A stretch of DNA of 5,602 nucleotides from an uncultured Spirochaetales bacterium (lineage in GTDB: Bacteria > Spirochaetota > Spirochaetia > Treponematales > Treponemataceae). Position 1 is the first letter of the stretch. Every line of letters begins with the position of its first letter. Below are positions 5,602 to 5,602 of the stretch, in pieces. The position numbers and the translations under genes are program-made. The DNA is taken from positions 1 through 5,602 of the forward strand of contig CAMGSV010000162.1 in the NCBI GenBank assembly GCA_946061495.1, given 5' to 3'. The notes beneath the pieces were generated by a model. That model was not told the origin of the DNA. It made no database searches and was given only the letters and a program-made list of their open reading frames with translations.

Positions 5602-5602
5602 G

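Noticed and set aside
1..5602. CRISPR array, tRNA or rRNA genes, insertion sequences
   Set aside because: No regularly spaced repeats, cloverleaf-like segments, rRNA signatures or transposase frames were seen.

Overview
The window most likely comes from a spirochaete of the genus Treponema with moderate to high GC coding DNA, perhaps a gut or oral lineage. The main clues are an 88-residue GroES with a treponeme-like sequence that apparently has no groEL beside it, a RecG carrying extra segments around its helicase motifs, and a short sigma-70-family factor next to a sigma-54-type promoter. The genus call rests on remembered sequence style, not on a database search. The odd window length and an anomalous left edge suggest a draft contig.

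Positions 1-3895 hold three plus-strand genes in a probable operon: the 3' end of dnaE (DNA polymerase III alpha), a two-repeat YggT-family membrane protein, and a complete recG. Gaps are 36 and 18 bases. The first ~50 bases do not read like DnaE and look better on the minus strand, so a chimeric join is suspected.

Positions 3951-4811 (minus strand, convergent with recG) encode a 286-residue alternative sigma factor. It has regions 1.2-4.2 but no region 1.1. Its start is fixed by a strong GGAGG. Its leader contains a perfect 8-bp hairpin, and about 80 bases upstream of the start codon is a full-consensus -24/-12 promoter. The AT-rich 444-base divergent intergenic region (4812-5255) also holds an 11-bp inverted repeat and a third, phased copy of its core, plus a near-consensus sigma-70 promoter for groES.

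Positions 5256-5522 encode groES, followed by a 14-bp-stem hairpin at the right edge that is probably its terminator.

The most interesting reading is a regulatory cascade. Sigma-54 (with an enhancer-binding activator, perhaps acting at the repeats) would turn on a second, sigma-70-type factor. This layout resembles the Borrelia RpoN-RpoS pathway, here in a treponeme-like genome. The promoter match is visible in the sequence; the cascade is inference.
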